A stretch of 64,000 nt of DNA from Alloscardovia omnicolens DSM 21503 (lineage in GTDB: Bacteria > Actinomycetota > Actinomycetes > Actinomycetales > Bifidobacteriaceae): positions 1 to 64,000 of the forward strand of contig NZ_ATVB01000002.1 in the NCBI RefSeq assembly GCF_000420505.1. Direction: 5' to 3'. The position numbers and the translations under genes were made by a program. The notes under the pieces were generated by a model. That model was not told the origin of the DNA. It made no database searches and worked only from the letters and a program-made list of their open reading frames with translations. Within the stretch, counting starts at the first letter, position 1. Each line of letters opens with the position of its first letter. This document shows positions 47,302 to 56,412 of this stretch, one piece after another.

Positions 47302-48705
47302 ATGGCTAAAGGTGCATCATTATCAGGTTTTCCAGAGTGGCTTCCACAAGAACGTGTTGTAGAACAGCAGGTTATGGACACTCTTCGTTCGATATTTGAG
47401 CTTCACGGTTTCTTGGGGATTGAAACTCGTGCCGTGGAAAAAGGCTCAAGTTTGTTGAAAAAAGGCGAAACAAGTAAGGAAATTTACTTGTTGTCACGTT
47501 TGCAAGATCTCGGCAACGAGAATGACGAGCCTGTTGAGGAACGTCTCGGTTTGCATTTCGATTTAACTGTTCCTCTGTCTCGATATGTGGTTGAAAATTC
47601 AGGAGCAATCGCTTTTCCTTTCAAACGCTGGCAGATTCAGAAGGTGTGGCGTGGTGAACGTCCTCAAGAAGGTCGTTTCCGTGAGTTTGTTCAGGCAGAT
47701 ATCGACGTGGTGGGTAATGGCGATTTGCCAAGCCACTATGAGGTGGATGTTCCACTGATTATGGTGGAAGCTCTTGAACAGTTACGTGCTTATGGTTTGC
47801 CAAAGGCAACGGTTCATGCGAATAATCGTAAGCTGTCTGAAGGCTTCTACCGCGGTGTTGGTTTAACCGATATTGAAGGCGTATTGCGCGAAATTGATAA
47901 GCTCGACAAGATTGGTGCCGATGAAGTATCGCGTCTGCTACAAGAAGAGTGTGGAGCATCAGCAGACCAAGCTTCCGCATGCTTGCAGTTGGCTGAACTG
48001 AGCGCTGCCAATGGTAGTGAGTTGCGTGAAAAGTTTGATGCTTTGTGCGAAGCTCAAGGTGTAGATAAAGATGGAGAGGCATACGCTTTGGCTCTCGATG
48101 GTCTGAATACTTTGGGCATGATTGTTGATGAAGCAGCCGCTATCCGTCCTGGTGCAGTTATTGCTGATTTGAAGATTGCCCGCGGTTTGGATTATTACAC
48201 TGGCTCTGTATATGAAACCTTCTTAGAGGGCGTGTCTTCCTTAGGTTCTGTCTGCTCGGGTGGTCGTTACGATAATTTGGCTACGCAGGGTAAGAAGACT
48301 TATCCAGGTGTGGGTTTGTCTATTGGTTTGTCACGTTTAGTTTCACACATGTTGGGGTCTGCTCAGGCTAGTGCATCTCGTATTTCTCCAGCAGCCGTCT
48401 TGGTAGCCGTATGGGATGAAGAACATCGTGCACAGTCAAACGCTATTGCCCGCGCTTTGCGTTCTCGCGGTATTGCAACCGATGTAGCTCCAATCGCTGC
48501 AAAACTTGGTAAGCAGATTAAGTACGCCGATAAGTTGGGTATTCCGTATGTATGGATTCCTTCGACGCTTGACGATAATGGCGAGAATACTGCTGAAGAA
48601 GTTAAAAATATTATTACTGGTGAGCAGATTCCTGCTGATGCGTCTGTGTGGGCGCCGCAAGAGGAGTTTGCTAAGCGTCATGTTGAGGTGAAGAACGCTG
48701 ACTAA
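47302..48705 (+). CDS. hisS: Histidyl-tRNA synthetase
   Basis: It charges tRNA-His. The 467-residue class II synthetase has motif 2 in WQIQKVWRGERPQEGRFREF, the histidine-binding loop KIARGLDYYTGSVYE, motif 3 GVGLSIGLSRLVSHML, and the C-terminal anticodon-binding domain (about 360-450: VLVAVWDEEHRAQSNAIAR). Length is usual for actinobacteria. AAGGAA lies just before ATG 47302. aspS follows 224 bp later, as in many bacteria, but a hairpin lies between. No T-box leader is present. Confidence 0.95.
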   Translation: MAKGASLSGFPEWLPQERVVEQQVMDTLRSIFELHGFLGIETRAVEKGSSLLKKGETSKEIYLLSRLQDLGNENDEPVEERLGLHFDLTVPLSRYVVENSGAIAFPFKRWQIQKVWRGERPQEGRFREFVQADIDVVGNGDLPSHYEVDVPLIMVEALEQLRAYGLPKATVHANNRKLSEGFYRGVGLTDIEGVLREIDKLDKIGADEVSRLLQEECGASADQASACLQLAELSAANGSELREKFDALCEAQGVDKDGEAYALALDGLNTLGMIVDEAAAIRPGAVIADLKIARGLDYYTGSVYETFLEGVSSLGSVCSGGRYDNLATQGKKTYPGVGLSIGLSRLVSHMLGSAQASASRISPAAVLVAVWDEEHRAQSNAIARALRSRGIATDVAPIAAKLGKQIKYADKLGIPYVWIPSTLDDNGENTAEEVKNIITGEQIPADASVWAPQEEFAKRHVEVKNAD

Positions 48706-48749
48706 AAGCGCATACCGAAACAGCTGATACAAACTGATATAAACAGGGG

Positions 48750-48782
48750 AGTGCAGGCATACAGATATGGTGTGTCTGCACT
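48750..48782 (+). terminator. Hairpin after hisS
   Basis: AGTGCAG (48750-48756) pairs with CTGCACT (48776-48782), with an inner CATACA/TGTGT helix. There is no strong U-tract, so termination is probable but weak. Confidence 0.45.
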
Positions 48783-48929
48783 TAATCTTCTGCAAGTCCA
48801 TAGCCGTTCTGCTGTTTTGCTCGGTTTGAAGCTATATATGGCTCGTAGATGGTCTGTGTGATTTGGCTTCTTGTAGAGCGGTTTTGATATTCTTACCCCT
48901 GAAAATTACTAGCATAAATGAGGAAAAAA

Positions 48930-50726
48930 GTGTCTCAGACAGCGTATAGAACACATCATGCTCATGATGTAACTGAAGAACTTATTGGCTCCACCGTTAC
49001 CATTTCTGGTTGGGTTGATCGTCGTCGTGATCACGGCGGTGTAGCTTTTATTGATTTGCGCGATGCCTCTGGTTTAGTGCAGGTTGTGATCAATGACGAA
49101 GATATGGCACGCCCATTGCGTAGCGAATTCGTTGTTTCTGTTACCGGTGCTGTGCGTTTGCGTCCAGAAGGTAACGAAAACGATCACTTATCCACAGGTA
49201 AGGTAGAAATTGTTGCTGACACTATCGATATTCTTGCTAAGTCTGCAGCACTTCCTTTCCAGGTGTCTACTTCTTTGGAAAATGAGTCTGAAACGCAGCT
49301 TCCTAGTGATGAAGTGCGTTTGAAGTATCGCTATTTGGATTTACGTCGTCCTCAGATGCATAACAATCTTCTGATGCGTTCTGCTATGTCTAAGGCTGCT
49401 CGCGCTGTTTTGGATGAGATGGGCTTTACTGAGGTGGAAACTCCAACCTTTATTAAGTCCACTCCAGAAGGTGCTCGAGACTTCCTCGTGCCTTCGCGCT
49501 TGAATCCAGGCTCATGGTACGCTTTGCCGCAGTCTCCACAATTGCTTAAGCAGCTACTTATGGTCTCTGGTATTGAGCGTTACTACCAGTTGGCTCGTTG
49601 CTATCGCGATGAAGACTTCCGTGCAGACCGTCAGCCTGAATTCACTCAGCTCGATATGGAAATGGCTTTCGTTGGTCAAGAAGACGTGATTGCTATGGCT
49701 GAGCGTGTGTTAAAGGATGTGTGGGCTGCGGCAGGTCACGATATTCAGATTCCATTCAACCGTATTAGCTACAAAGATGCGATGGATAAGTACGGTTCCG
49801 ATAAGCCAGACTTACGTTTCGGCAATGAGATTGTGGAACTGACTGACTACTTTAAGAACACTCCATTTCGCGTATTCCAAGCAGACTATGTGGGTGCAGT
49901 AGTATATTCCGGTGCTGCTGATTTGCCTCGCCGACAGTTTGATGGCTGGCAAGAATGGGCTCGTCAGCGTGGTGCTAAGGGCTTAGCTTATGTTCAGTTT
50001 GGTGTTGACGGCGAACTGAAGGGTCCTGTGGCAAAGAACCTGTCTGATGAAGAGCGTGCAGGATTGAAGGCAGCTACTGGTGCACAAGACGGTGACGCTG
50101 TATTCTTCGCCGCAGGTGCTCGTGAAGCATCTCAGACTCTTCTCGGTGCTGCTCGCGTTGAGATTGCTAAACGCGAAGGTATTTTGAAGAAGGATGAGTT
50201 CGCTTTTACGTGGGTTGTGGACTTCCCATTGTTCAAGCCAGTAGATGCCGATGATGACGATGTGGCAGTTGGTCATTCCAAGTGGACATCGGTACATCAC
50301 CCATTTACCATGCCAAGTGCAGATTGGTTGGATACTTTCGATAAGGATCCAGGTAACGCTATGTCTGATTCTTACGACATTGTGTGCAACGGTAATGAAA
50401 TTGGTGGCGGCTCTGTTCGTATTCATCGCGATGATATTCAAGACCGTGTGCTTAACGTTTTGGGTATTAGCGAAGAAGAAGCGAACGACAAGTTTGGCTT
50501 CCTGCTCGAAGCATTCAAGTATGGTGCTCCACCACACGCAGGTATTGCTTTCGGTTGGGATCGTTGCGCATCTATTTTGGCTGGCGAAGATTCTATTCGC
50601 GACGTTATTGCTTTCCCTAAGGCAGGTGGCGGTACCGATCCATTAACTGGTGCTCCAGCTCCTATCTCTGAGGAACAGCGCGCTGAAACAGGCGTAGATT
50701 ACGATCCTGATGAGGACGAAGAATAA
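48930..50726 (+). CDS. aspS: Aspartyl-tRNA synthetase
   Basis: It charges tRNA-Asp. The 598-residue protein is of bacterial type: the anticodon-binding OB-fold (about 1-110; [20 protein letters not shown]), class II catalytic core with motif 2 in [20 protein letters not shown] and TQLDMEMAF, and the GAD insertion (about 290-420). Motif 3 lies in [15 protein letters not shown] 48930 is chosen over ATG 48918: AGGA sits 6 nt before it and the resulting start [11 protein letters not shown] fits bifidobacterial homologues as I remember them. The C-terminal 10 residues are an acidic tail. Confidence 0.95.
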   Translation: MSQTAYRTHHAHDVTEELIGSTVTISGWVDRRRDHGGVAFIDLRDASGLVQVVINDEDMARPLRSEFVVSVTGAVRLRPEGNENDHLSTGKVEIVADTIDILAKSAALPFQVSTSLENESETQLPSDEVRLKYRYLDLRRPQMHNNLLMRSAMSKAARAVLDEMGFTEVETPTFIKSTPEGARDFLVPSRLNPGSWYALPQSPQLLKQLLMVSGIERYYQLARCYRDEDFRADRQPEFTQLDMEMAFVGQEDVIAMAERVLKDVWAAAGHDIQIPFNRISYKDAMDKYGSDKPDLRFGNEIVELTDYFKNTPFRVFQADYVGAVVYSGAADLPRRQFDGWQEWARQRGAKGLAYVQFGVDGELKGPVAKNLSDEERAGLKAATGAQDGDAVFFAAGAREASQTLLGAARVEIAKREGILKKDEFAFTWVVDFPLFKPVDADDDDVAVGHSKWTSVHHPFTMPSADWLDTFDKDPGNAMSDSYDIVCNGNEIGGGSVRIHRDDIQDRVLNVLGISEEEANDKFGFLLEAFKYGAPPHAGIAFGWDRCASILAGEDSIRDVIAFPKAGGGTDPLTGAPAPISEEQRAETGVDYDPDEDEE

Positions 50727-50746
50727 AATTTAAGTTCTGATTCTTG

Positions 50747-50785
50747 TTTATGGGTGCATACTGCATAGCGGTATGCACCCATAAA
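50747..50785 (+). terminator. Perfect 15-bp hairpin after aspS
   Basis: TTTATGGGTGCATAC (50747-50761) and GTATGCACCCATAAA (50771-50785) pair perfectly around a 9-nt loop. A U-tract is lacking. Confidence 0.65.
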
Positions 50786-50974
50786 CTTGTTATGCAACAC
50801 CAGGAAATGCTCAGCGTGTGGGGATGAAAATAATCATATAATGAGGTATCCGTGTAAACTTGCATGAAAGATACTTCACTGTATCTAGCATGAGCTGTAT
50901 TTGTACGTTTTGTACGATTCCTTTATCACTACAAATTCAATTATTTATTGTTTATCCTCAAAGGAGAGGGAATA

Positions 50975-51597
50975 ATGAAAAAGGTAAGTTTTAGTTTTTT
51001 GCCCTAATTTTTATAGTCCTATCATTGGTATTGGTTCCAACAGTTGTCCAAGCGCAGCCTGTTCATGATGGAAATTTTATTGATAATGTCCAAATTGCTC
51101 TCTTAAATGAAGCTAAGGGACGTGGATATTCTGTCAACACTATTTCTGATTTAACTGTAGGCACTGGCATACTAGAAAATACTTCCACTAGTCCAGAAGC
51201 ACTTGCTCAGGAAATAGCAGATGTATTTTTCCCCGTACGGAATACTAGTAGTGATTCATTAGAGATCTCGGAAAGAAGTTTTAGACAATACACTGCAAAA
51301 GTTTTTGCTGGTGTTCCATTGTCGGGAGCGTGCAATATCTATCAAGATTTTGAAGCTACCGTCTCTCAATATAAGGTGAGAAGCTATAAACTTCTTGGCG
51401 GATCTTATGTCAGTGGTGTATGTTTATTTGCTTGGTCTCATAATAGAAATTGGGCTGAAAAAGTAGGTAGAGAGTTTCATATAAATATGAAAGGTACTGC
51501 GAGTGCTGTTGTAAAGGGAGCACCTGTGTCTTTTAACCCTACTTTTATGGCAATTTTTGATGTGCGGGAGAATGACTTACAGCAGCATGTTCAGTAA
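50975..51597 (+). pseudogene. Secreted protein gene, frameshifted in the signal-peptide T-run
   Basis: AAAGGAGAGGG (50960-50970) and ATG 50975 start a frame that reads MKKVSFSFLP and stops at TAA 51005-51007. From the T-run TTTTTT (50995-51000) onward a second frame, open from after TAG 50992, runs to 51597. Adding one T joins them into MKKVSFSFFALIFIVLS then LVLVPTVVQAQ, a textbook signal peptide with cleavage after AQ, giving a 207-residue precursor. The mature part matches no family I know. It has two Cys (SGACNIY, GVCLFAW) that could form a disulfide. As written it cannot be made except by slippage. It is 9 nt upstream of a 3-TM protein and shares its AT-rich composition. Confidence 0.72.
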
Positions 51598-51606
51598 GGA
51601 GAGACG

Positions 51607-51891
51607 ATGAATATTCATAAAATGGACTTTCCAATCTATTCTCTAGCATTATGGTGCATAATAACTCTCACACTATTTTTTGTGCCTATGCTGTTTTTCG
51701 ATGTGAATAATACTGTTGTGCGCATCGTGAGCAATATAGGTATTTTATGTTCGTCTGTGTGGGGATTATGGTTATCGTGGATTTTACGTCATAAAAATTA
51801 CATCATGCTTTCGCGAGTAATTTTTGTTATTAATATTGTTTTATTGATTGCTTTAGTTAACGCTTTCATGAATAATTTCTTCATGACGTAA
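51607..51891 (+). CDS. Small integral membrane protein with three helices
   Basis: I do not recognise the family. The 94-residue protein is almost all hydrophobic: helices at about 11-32, 38-60 and 68-90. The basic RHKN loop between helices 2 and 3 suggests that this loop is cytosolic. AAGGAGAG lies 4 nt before the ATG, and the gene follows the broken secreted-protein gene by 9 nt, so they form one unit closed by a perfect hairpin. Bacteriocin immunity proteins are often of this size and topology, but nothing in the sequence proves that role. Confidence 0.68.
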   Translation: MNIHKMDFPIYSLALWCIITLTLFFVPMLFFDVNNTVVRIVSNIGILCSSVWGLWLSWILRHKNYIMLSRVIFVINIVLLIALVNAFMNNFFMT

Positions 51892-51906
51892 GACCTACAT
51901 TTTTAA

Positions 51907-51954
51907 TATGGGGTATGTTGTTTTCATGTGATATGAGCAACAACATACCCCATA
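51907..51954 (+). terminator. Perfect 16-bp hairpin closing the small two-gene unit
   Basis: TATGGGGTATGTTGTT (51907-51922) and AACAACATACCCCATA (51939-51954) pair perfectly around a 16-nt loop. No U-tract follows. Confidence 0.65.
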
Positions 51955-52057
51955 AGTATGCTGGCTCTAGAACAGGTGCGCTACAATCAGGGGGAACAAC
52001 AGAAGTAAATGGAATACCTCACATATTCGAAGAACGCAAAAGGGTGAAGGAAATCTC

Positions 52058-54676
52058 ATGACCGTGGATGACTTACTTAGTAATACTGACTGGACACATA
52101 CTCCTGCAAGTTTAGGCTACGCGGCACAGGTAATTCGTGAGGATGCGAGCAACGGTCATGATTATGATGTCACTGTTCTTTTCGATATTTTCGTCGTATG
52201 GGCGCGCAACGCTCGTGGGGTTGATTTATGGCCTCATCAAGAAGAATCCTTACTGGAGATCTTGTCGGGTCATCATGCCATCGTCAACACGCCCACAGGC
52301 TCAGGTAAATCTTTAATTGCGTTAGGAATGCATTTTGTGGCTTTAGCGCAGCAGAAGCGTTCCTACTATACGGCTCCTTTGAAAGCCCTCGTATCGGAGA
52401 AATTCTTTGAGCTCGTATCTGTTTTTGGCGCACACAATGTGGGCATGATTACTGGGGATTCTCAAATAAATTCTCAAGCTCTGGTTGTGTGTTGTACTGC
52501 TGAAATCCTCGCCAACCAAGCTTTACGTGAGGGCGAGCGTGCAGATGTGAGTTGCGTAGCAGTGGATGAATTCCATTTTTATGCTGATCCTCACCGCGGC
52601 TGGGCGTGGCAAGTTCCGCTCATTACTTTGCCTCACACACAATTTGTGCTTATGAGCGCCACTTTAGGCGATACCGACAAGATTGCGCAGTCTTTGGAGG
52701 AGACGAGCGGTCGAGAAGTTAGCATTATTTCAAGTGTTGAGCGTCCCGTTCCTTTACAGTATGGATATGTTCTCGACGATGTGCACAGTGTGATTAGCAC
52801 ACAGATTCAGCAAGGTCATGGTCCGGTTTATGTGGTGCATTTTGCTCAAGAAGCTGCTGTGGAAACCGCTCAACAGTTAGCTAATCTGGGCGTTTCGACA
52901 CGTGAACAGCGCGATAAAATCAAAGAAGCTTTACGAGATACGCGCTTTACTACTGTTTTTGGTAAAACTTTGAAGCGTTTACTGCTTACTGGTGTTGGTG
53001 TTCATCATGCAGGCATGTTACCGCGTTACCGCCGTTTAGTAGAAAACCTTGCTCAAGATGGTTTACTTCCTGTTATTTGCGGTACTGATACGTTGGGCGT
53101 AGGTATTAATGTGCCTATTCATACCGTTGTATTTACTATGTTGACCAAATATGACGGTTTTAAGCAGCGTCGTTTGCGGACGCGTGAATTCCATCAGATT
53201 GCTGGTCGAGCTGGACGAAGCGGTTTTGATTCTGAAGGATTAGTTATTGCTCTTGCTCCTGAACATGAGATTGAAAATGCGAAGGCTCTAGCTAAAGCGG
53301 GTAATGATCCTAAGAAGCTTAAAAAAGTCAAGAAGAAAAAGGCTCCTGAGGGTTTCGTGAATTGGACGGAAGCAACCTTTACGAAGCTTATTGAATCGCA
53401 GCCTGAAGTTCTTGTACCGCATATGCAGATTACTCATTCCATGGTGCTTAATGTTATTTCTCATGGAGGAGATGCGTGGGCGCGAGTGGTGAATCTTATT
53501 AAAAAATCTCAGGTGGGAGCTGAGGAGCAGAATAAACTGCGTGAACGTGCTGCCGAGATTTTCCGCACTCTCTTTGACTCTCATATTGTGGAGAAATGGG
53601 AGTTAGATGATGGGTCTATGGATTATACGTTAACGATTGATATGCCAGAAGATTTGGCATTGGATCAGCCGTTATCTCCGTTCCTTATTGCTGCTTTAGA
53701 GTTACTCGACCCTGAGTCTGATTCATATGCGCTTGACGTTGTCTCTGCTGTAGAGGCGACTTTGGAGAACCCGTTTGCTGTGTTACGTGTGCAAGAACGT
53801 AGAGCACGTGACGAGGCTATGCGAGTTATGAAAGATGAAGGCTTAGAGTATGACGAGCGTATGGATCGTTTGCAGGAGATTACGTATCCGCAACCATTAA
53901 AAGATCTGCTTGTTCCTGCTTTCTTGCGGTATTGCACAGATGTTCCGTGGGCAGCCGATTATTCTTTGCAGTGTAAATCGGTTGTACGCAATATGTTAGA
54001 GACAGCTAGTTCATTTAGTGAGTACACATCGTCGATGGGCTTAGCGCGCAGTGAAGGAACTTTGTTGCGCTATCTGTCTGACGCTTATCGAGCATTAAGC
54101 CGTACCGTTCCGCGCGATAAAAGAGACGAACAGTTAGATACTATTATTGACTGGTTGGATGTGGTTGTCCGCAGTGTTGATTCGTCTTTGGTGGATGAAT
54201 GGGAAGCTGCTGCAGGATTAACTCAAGAAAAGAACGAAGACACGCAGACGGCTCCACCAGTTATAGATGTTATTGCCGCGCATAAGAAAGGCTTGACTAC
54301 TCTTGTGCGTAACGCTTTATTTAAGCGAGTGCAGTATATAGATCTCGATGATGCGTCCGCTCTGGGGGAATTAGATAGTGCTTGGGGAATGTCTGTGCAT
54401 GAATGGGAAGATGCTTTAGATGATTTCTATGATGAGCATGATGGCTTGCTGACTACTGCTGATGCACGTTCATCAAAGTTCTTTATGATTGATGATAAGC
54501 AGGAAAAAACGCATCATCGATGGCATGTGCGTCAGATTCTGTGTGACATCGAGGGCGACTATGATTGGGCGATAGACGGTATTGTTGACCTTGATTCCAC
54601 ACGTGAACAAGGAGACGTGGTCTTCGAAAGCTACGATGTGAATGTGATTGAAGATTTACCTGCGTGGGGAGACTAA
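52058..54676 (+). CDS. Ski2-like DEAH helicase with DUF3516
   Basis: It is a superfamily 2 nucleic-acid helicase, likely acting on RNA. The 872-residue protein has Walker A NTPTGSGKS (77-85), motif II DEFH (170-173), motif III LMSATLGD, motif V ICGTDTLGVGINVPIHT and motif VI HQIAGRAGRSGFD. A Lys-rich loop, KKLKKVKKKKAPEGF, comes after the helicase core, and the C-terminal half is the actinobacterial DUF3516 region, ending in an acidic stretch. GAAGGAAA precedes the ATG. rarA begins 2 nt after its stop. Actinobacterial homologues are poorly studied; the RNA-processing role is taken from Ski2/Mtr4 relatives. Confidence 0.9.
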   Translation: MTVDDLLSNTDWTHTPASLGYAAQVIREDASNGHDYDVTVLFDIFVVWARNARGVDLWPHQEESLLEILSGHHAIVNTPTGSGKSLIALGMHFVALAQQKRSYYTAPLKALVSEKFFELVSVFGAHNVGMITGDSQINSQALVVCCTAEILANQALREGERADVSCVAVDEFHFYADPHRGWAWQVPLITLPHTQFVLMSATLGDTDKIAQSLEETSGREVSIISSVERPVPLQYGYVLDDVHSVISTQIQQGHGPVYVVHFAQEAAVETAQQLANLGVSTREQRDKIKEALRDTRFTTVFGKTLKRLLLTGVGVHHAGMLPRYRRLVENLAQDGLLPVICGTDTLGVGINVPIHTVVFTMLTKYDGFKQRRLRTREFHQIAGRAGRSGFDSEGLVIALAPEHEIENAKALAKAGNDPKKLKKVKKKKAPEGFVNWTEATFTKLIESQPEVLVPHMQITHSMVLNVISHGGDAWARVVNLIKKSQVGAEEQNKLRERAAEIFRTLFDSHIVEKWELDDGSMDYTLTIDMPEDLALDQPLSPFLIAALELLDPESDSYALDVVSAVEATLENPFAVLRVQERRARDEAMRVMKDEGLEYDERMDRLQEITYPQPLKDLLVPAFLRYCTDVPWAADYSLQCKSVVRNMLETASSFSEYTSSMGLARSEGTLLRYLSDAYRALSRTVPRDKRDEQLDTIIDWLDVVVRSVDSSLVDEWEAAAGLTQEKNEDTQTAPPVIDVIAAHKKGLTTLVRNALFKRVQYIDLDDASALGELDSAWGMSVHEWEDALDDFYDEHDGLLTTADARSSKFFMIDDKQEKTHHRWHVRQILCDIEGDYDWAIDGIVDLDSTREQGDVVFESYDVNVIEDLPAWGD

Positions 54677-54677
54677 T

Positions 54678-56297
54678 ATGGATGATTTATTTTCAGCAGC
54701 ATCAGCTGATGAGGCTCTTGTGCGCCCCCTCGCCGTGCGCATGCGCCCCACAATTCTCGACGACGTTATTGGACAAGATCATGTTCTCGGTGCCGGATCT
54801 CCACTACGCCGCGTGGCAGCGCCAGTCACACAATCGAGAACAGCTCCCACCTCCATTATTCTGTTCGGACCTCCCGGAGTAGGCAAAACCACATTAGCCT
54901 ACATTGTGGCGCAACAATCAGGTCGAGCTTTCGAAGAACTCTCAGCAGTCACTTCCGGAGTCAAAGATATTAGGGAAGTGCTTAAGCGCGCGCATGAACG
55001 CCTGGTTACCACACATCAAGAAACCGTTCTATTCATCGACGAGGTTCATCGCTTCTCTAAATCGCAGCAGGATGCTCTCTTACCGAGCGTCGAGAATCGT
55101 GACATCACTTTCATCGCTGCAACCACAGAAAATCCAAGCTTTTCTATTATCTCTCCGCTCATCTCGCGGTCAGTAGTCGTCAAACTCAACGCGCTCACAG
55201 AAAACGACATCAAAAACGTTATACAGCGTGCTATCGAAGCGCCTGATGGTCTTAATAACGAAATACGAGTAACCGAACAAGCTATTGCAGATATCGCACG
55301 TCTGGCAGGCGGAGACGCGCGCAAATCTCTTACTATCCTAGAAGCAGCAGCCGGTTCAGTAGCCATAGAGCGGCAACGCGAAAAAGGAGAGCGTCGCCCA
55401 GTAGTCGATCCGCAGGTTATTAGCTCCGTGCTCGATGTAGCACAATTGCGCTACGACAAAACAGGAGACAATCACTACGATGTAGCCAGCGCTTTCATTA
55501 AATCCATGCGCGGATCCGATCCTGATGCAGCATTGCATTATCTGGCACGCATGCTTACCGCTGGAGAAGACCCACGTTTCATTGCTCGACGCATTATGAT
55601 CGCTGCCGCAGAAGAAGTGGGAATGGCCGCACCTCAAATATTGCAAGTAACCGTAGCAGCCGCTCAAGCAGTAGCTCTTGTCGGCATGCCTGAAGCACGC
55701 ATTATTTTGGGCGAAGCAGTTCTCGCTGTAGCAACCGCTCCCAAATCGAATGCTAGTTACAATGCCATCAACGCCGCACTCGCTGACGTGAAAGCAGGAC
55801 GCATCGGTGAAGTGCCTCTACATTTACGTAACGCACCAACCAAGCTTATGGAAGAATTTGGCAATCACAAAGGCTATATTTATGCGCATGATGTGCCAGG
55901 AGCAGTCGCCACTCAAGAATACTTACCAGAAGAATTACGTGGACGAGAATATTACCATCCCACAGACCGCGGGTATGAACGTGAAGTAGGCTCCCGTATG
56001 GAACGTATTCGTGCTATATTGCACGGAAACAAGAGCAGTCATGCGCACAGTGGTGATGGGAACAGTAGCAATATTTCGAGTAAGAGAAGCGACGCGCATA
56101 ATGGTGACGGACACAGCGCTAATACTCAAGCGCGCAATAGTAGTGATGTGAAGAGCGTAGATAAACAGTCTCGTCAGAGTCAGTCAGCGCGAACCGAGCA
56201 CAAGGACAAAGAAACTACAGTGAACGAAAAAACCGTATCGGAGACCAATCAGAGTAATAACAAGAGTACAAACAATCAAGCTGAAACAAACAAGTAG
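54678..56297 (+). CDS. rarA: Replication-associated recombination protein RarA/MgsA
   Basis: This AAA+ ATPase is related to clamp loaders and acts at stalled replication forks. The 539-residue protein has Walker A LFGPPGVGKTTLAYIVA, Walker B VLFIDEVHRFSKSQQDALLP, sensor ATTENPSFSIISPLISR, and the C-terminal tetramerisation region (about 250-440, AEEVGMAAPQILQ, RNAPTKLMEEFGN, YLPEELRGREYYHPTDRG). The last ~88 residues (about 452-539) are a low-complexity tail rich in Ser, Asn, His, Asp and Lys, which the family (usually 430-460 residues) lacks. ATG 54678 is chosen for GGGGAG at 54666 and because it starts 1 nt after the helicase stop. Confidence 0.93.
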   Translation: MDDLFSAASADEALVRPLAVRMRPTILDDVIGQDHVLGAGSPLRRVAAPVTQSRTAPTSIILFGPPGVGKTTLAYIVAQQSGRAFEELSAVTSGVKDIREVLKRAHERLVTTHQETVLFIDEVHRFSKSQQDALLPSVENRDITFIAATTENPSFSIISPLISRSVVVKLNALTENDIKNVIQRAIEAPDGLNNEIRVTEQAIADIARLAGGDARKSLTILEAAAGSVAIERQREKGERRPVVDPQVISSVLDVAQLRYDKTGDNHYDVASAFIKSMRGSDPDAALHYLARMLTAGEDPRFIARRIMIAAAEEVGMAAPQILQVTVAAAQAVALVGMPEARIILGEAVLAVATAPKSNASYNAINAALADVKAGRIGEVPLHLRNAPTKLMEEFGNHKGYIYAHDVPGAVATQEYLPEELRGREYYHPTDRGYEREVGSRMERIRAILHGNKSSHAHSGDGNSSNISSKRSDAHNGDGHSANTQARNSSDVKSVDKQSRQSQSARTEHKDKETTVNEKTVSETNQSNNKSTNNQAETNK

Positions 56298-56412
56298 CTC
56301 TCTTACAGCTCTTAGCGGACTTTTAGAGCTCTCTTAGTGGTATCTTAAATCGTAAACCGACGCAATAAAATCAAACCTACACAACCACCCAACTCAGACA
56401 GGAAGAAGAACA

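Noticed and set aside
50990-51010. Programmed -1/+1 frameshifting as a normal way to make the secreted protein
   Set aside because: There is a T-run but no stimulatory pseudoknot or stop-codon context I can recognise, and the shift lies within the signal peptide with no useful short product. An indel or assembly error is simpler, so it is listed as a broken gene.
56296-56336. Direct repeat AGCTCTCTTA (two copies, 31 bp apart) after rarA as a mobile-element footprint
   Set aside because: The unit is short and low in complexity, and no element lies between the copies; slippage is enough to explain it.
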